Below, in pieces: positions 5,767 to 6,265 of a DNA stretch of 6,265 nt. This stretch comes from Sphingomonas sp. (GTDB lineage Bacteria > Pseudomonadota > Alphaproteobacteria > Sphingomonadales > Sphingomonadaceae): NCBI GenBank assembly GCA_030146605.1, contig JASLBO010000382.1, positions 1-6,265 of the forward strand. Direction: 5' to 3'. Both the position numbers and the translations under genes were made by a program. Numbering within the stretch: the stretch's first letter is position 1; the number at the start of each line of letters is the position of its first letter. The notes beneath the pieces are model-generated. The model searched no databases and was not told the DNA's origin. It saw nothing but the letters and a program-made list of their open reading frames with translations.

Positions 5767-6168
5767 TCAGGAGTGCGGGTCCGCTTCCGAACGGGCCCTA
5801 TTCCGGTAGAAATCCATGCCGAGCGCCAGGCTTTCGGCGATGCGCGCCGCCTTGTCCTGCAATGCGGCGGCGGCATCGGGATCGACCAGCTCGTCGGTGG
5901 TTGCGCGCCACAGCGCCAGCCAGCGCGCGAATGCCTCCGGCGTGATTGCCGCCTGATGCCGGACATGCGCCGCCATCGGCTGTCCTTTGTAGCGCCCGCT
6001 GGTGAGCATCACCGACGACCAGAAAGCCCGGAGATTCGCCAGATGGCCGGGCCAGTCATGGATCGCGCCGTCGAAGATCGGGCCGAGCAACACATCGTCG
6101 CGGACGCGCGCGTAGAAGGCGTCGACGACGCGTTCGAGATCTTCTTCGGTGAGTCCAGGCGCTGTCAT
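5767..6168 (-). CDS. Group III truncated haemoglobin
   Basis: A 133-residue haem protein of the 2-over-2 globin fold, group III (trHbP, like Campylobacter Ctb). Such proteins bind O2 and NO, and their roles are usually respiration or reactive-nitrogen stress. Group features are visible: VDAFYARVRDD with Tyr19 as the probable B10 residue, LLGPIFDG (27-34), DWPGHLANLRAFW (38-50) with His42 as a possible distal E7 residue, YKGQPMAAH (60-68) with His68 as the probable proximal haem ligand, and FARWLALW (80-87) with a Trp near the G8 position. Residue roles come from family comparison. The start at 6168 was chosen because MTAPGLTEEDLERVV begins the globin and GGAG lies ten bases upstream; the frame continues to 6258 but reads as non-coding. 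No haem, NO reductase or Rrf2-type regulator gene is adjacent, and I see no recognisable NO-responsive site in 6169-6265. Its link to the downstream regulator and dehydrogenase is only positional. Confidence 0.9.
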   Translation of the reverse strand: MTAPGLTEEDLERVVDAFYARVRDDVLLGPIFDGAIHDWPGHLANLRAFWSSVMLTSGRYKGQPMAAHVRHQAAITPEAFARWLALWRATTDELVDPDAAAALQDKAARIAESLALGMDFYRNRARSEADPHS

Positions 6169-6265
6169 GTCGGTCGATCTCCGGGGCTGTCGGAGGCGTG
6201 CTGGGATACTCGGGGCAATCTGTACGGAAGGGCTGCGAGCCGACCCCCTCTGCTCCAACCCGATC

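Overview
The window looks like chromosome from a high-GC alphaproteobacterium, most likely a sphingomonad (Sphingomonas or a relative). This is inferred from strong G/C bias at third codon positions, an ExoP-type family 3 glycosidase, a FadR/GntR regulator paired with a semialdehyde dehydrogenase, and a group III truncated haemoglobin. No rRNA, tRNA, CRISPR array, transposase or phage gene is visible.

Left block, + strand (1-2597). A family 3 glycoside hydrolase enters from the left edge. It is overlapped by an aldose 1-epimerase (galM) that starts at a TTG inside the hydrolase stop codon, so the two are very probably translationally coupled. The hydrolase would release beta-glucose from oligosaccharides and the mutarotase would interconvert its anomers. 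A short Gfa/CENP-V-type zinc protein follows after 43 bases, in noticeably different codon usage.

Middle (2598-3049). This is a 452-base convergent intergenic region without a convincing gene. It holds three closely spaced TTGAC motifs, an AT-rich imperfect palindrome, an 11-bp direct repeat in three contiguous copies plus one outlier, and a long hairpin beside the stop codon of the next gene.

Right block, - strand (3050-6168). Read in the direction of transcription, the order is group III truncated haemoglobin (6168-5767), FadR-family regulator (5509-4712) and alpha-ketoglutarate-semialdehyde-type aldehyde dehydrogenase (4621-3050). The regulator lies 90 bases upstream of the dehydrogenase, and both leaders carry operator-like sequences. 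Regulation of the dehydrogenase by its neighbour is therefore likely. The dehydrogenase would supply 2-oxoglutarate as the last step of an oxidative pentose, aldarate or hydroxyproline route whose other enzymes are not in the window.

Overall this is mostly ordinary sugar metabolism. I see no clear novel defence or mobile system. The least explained sequence is the 2598-3049 spacer.
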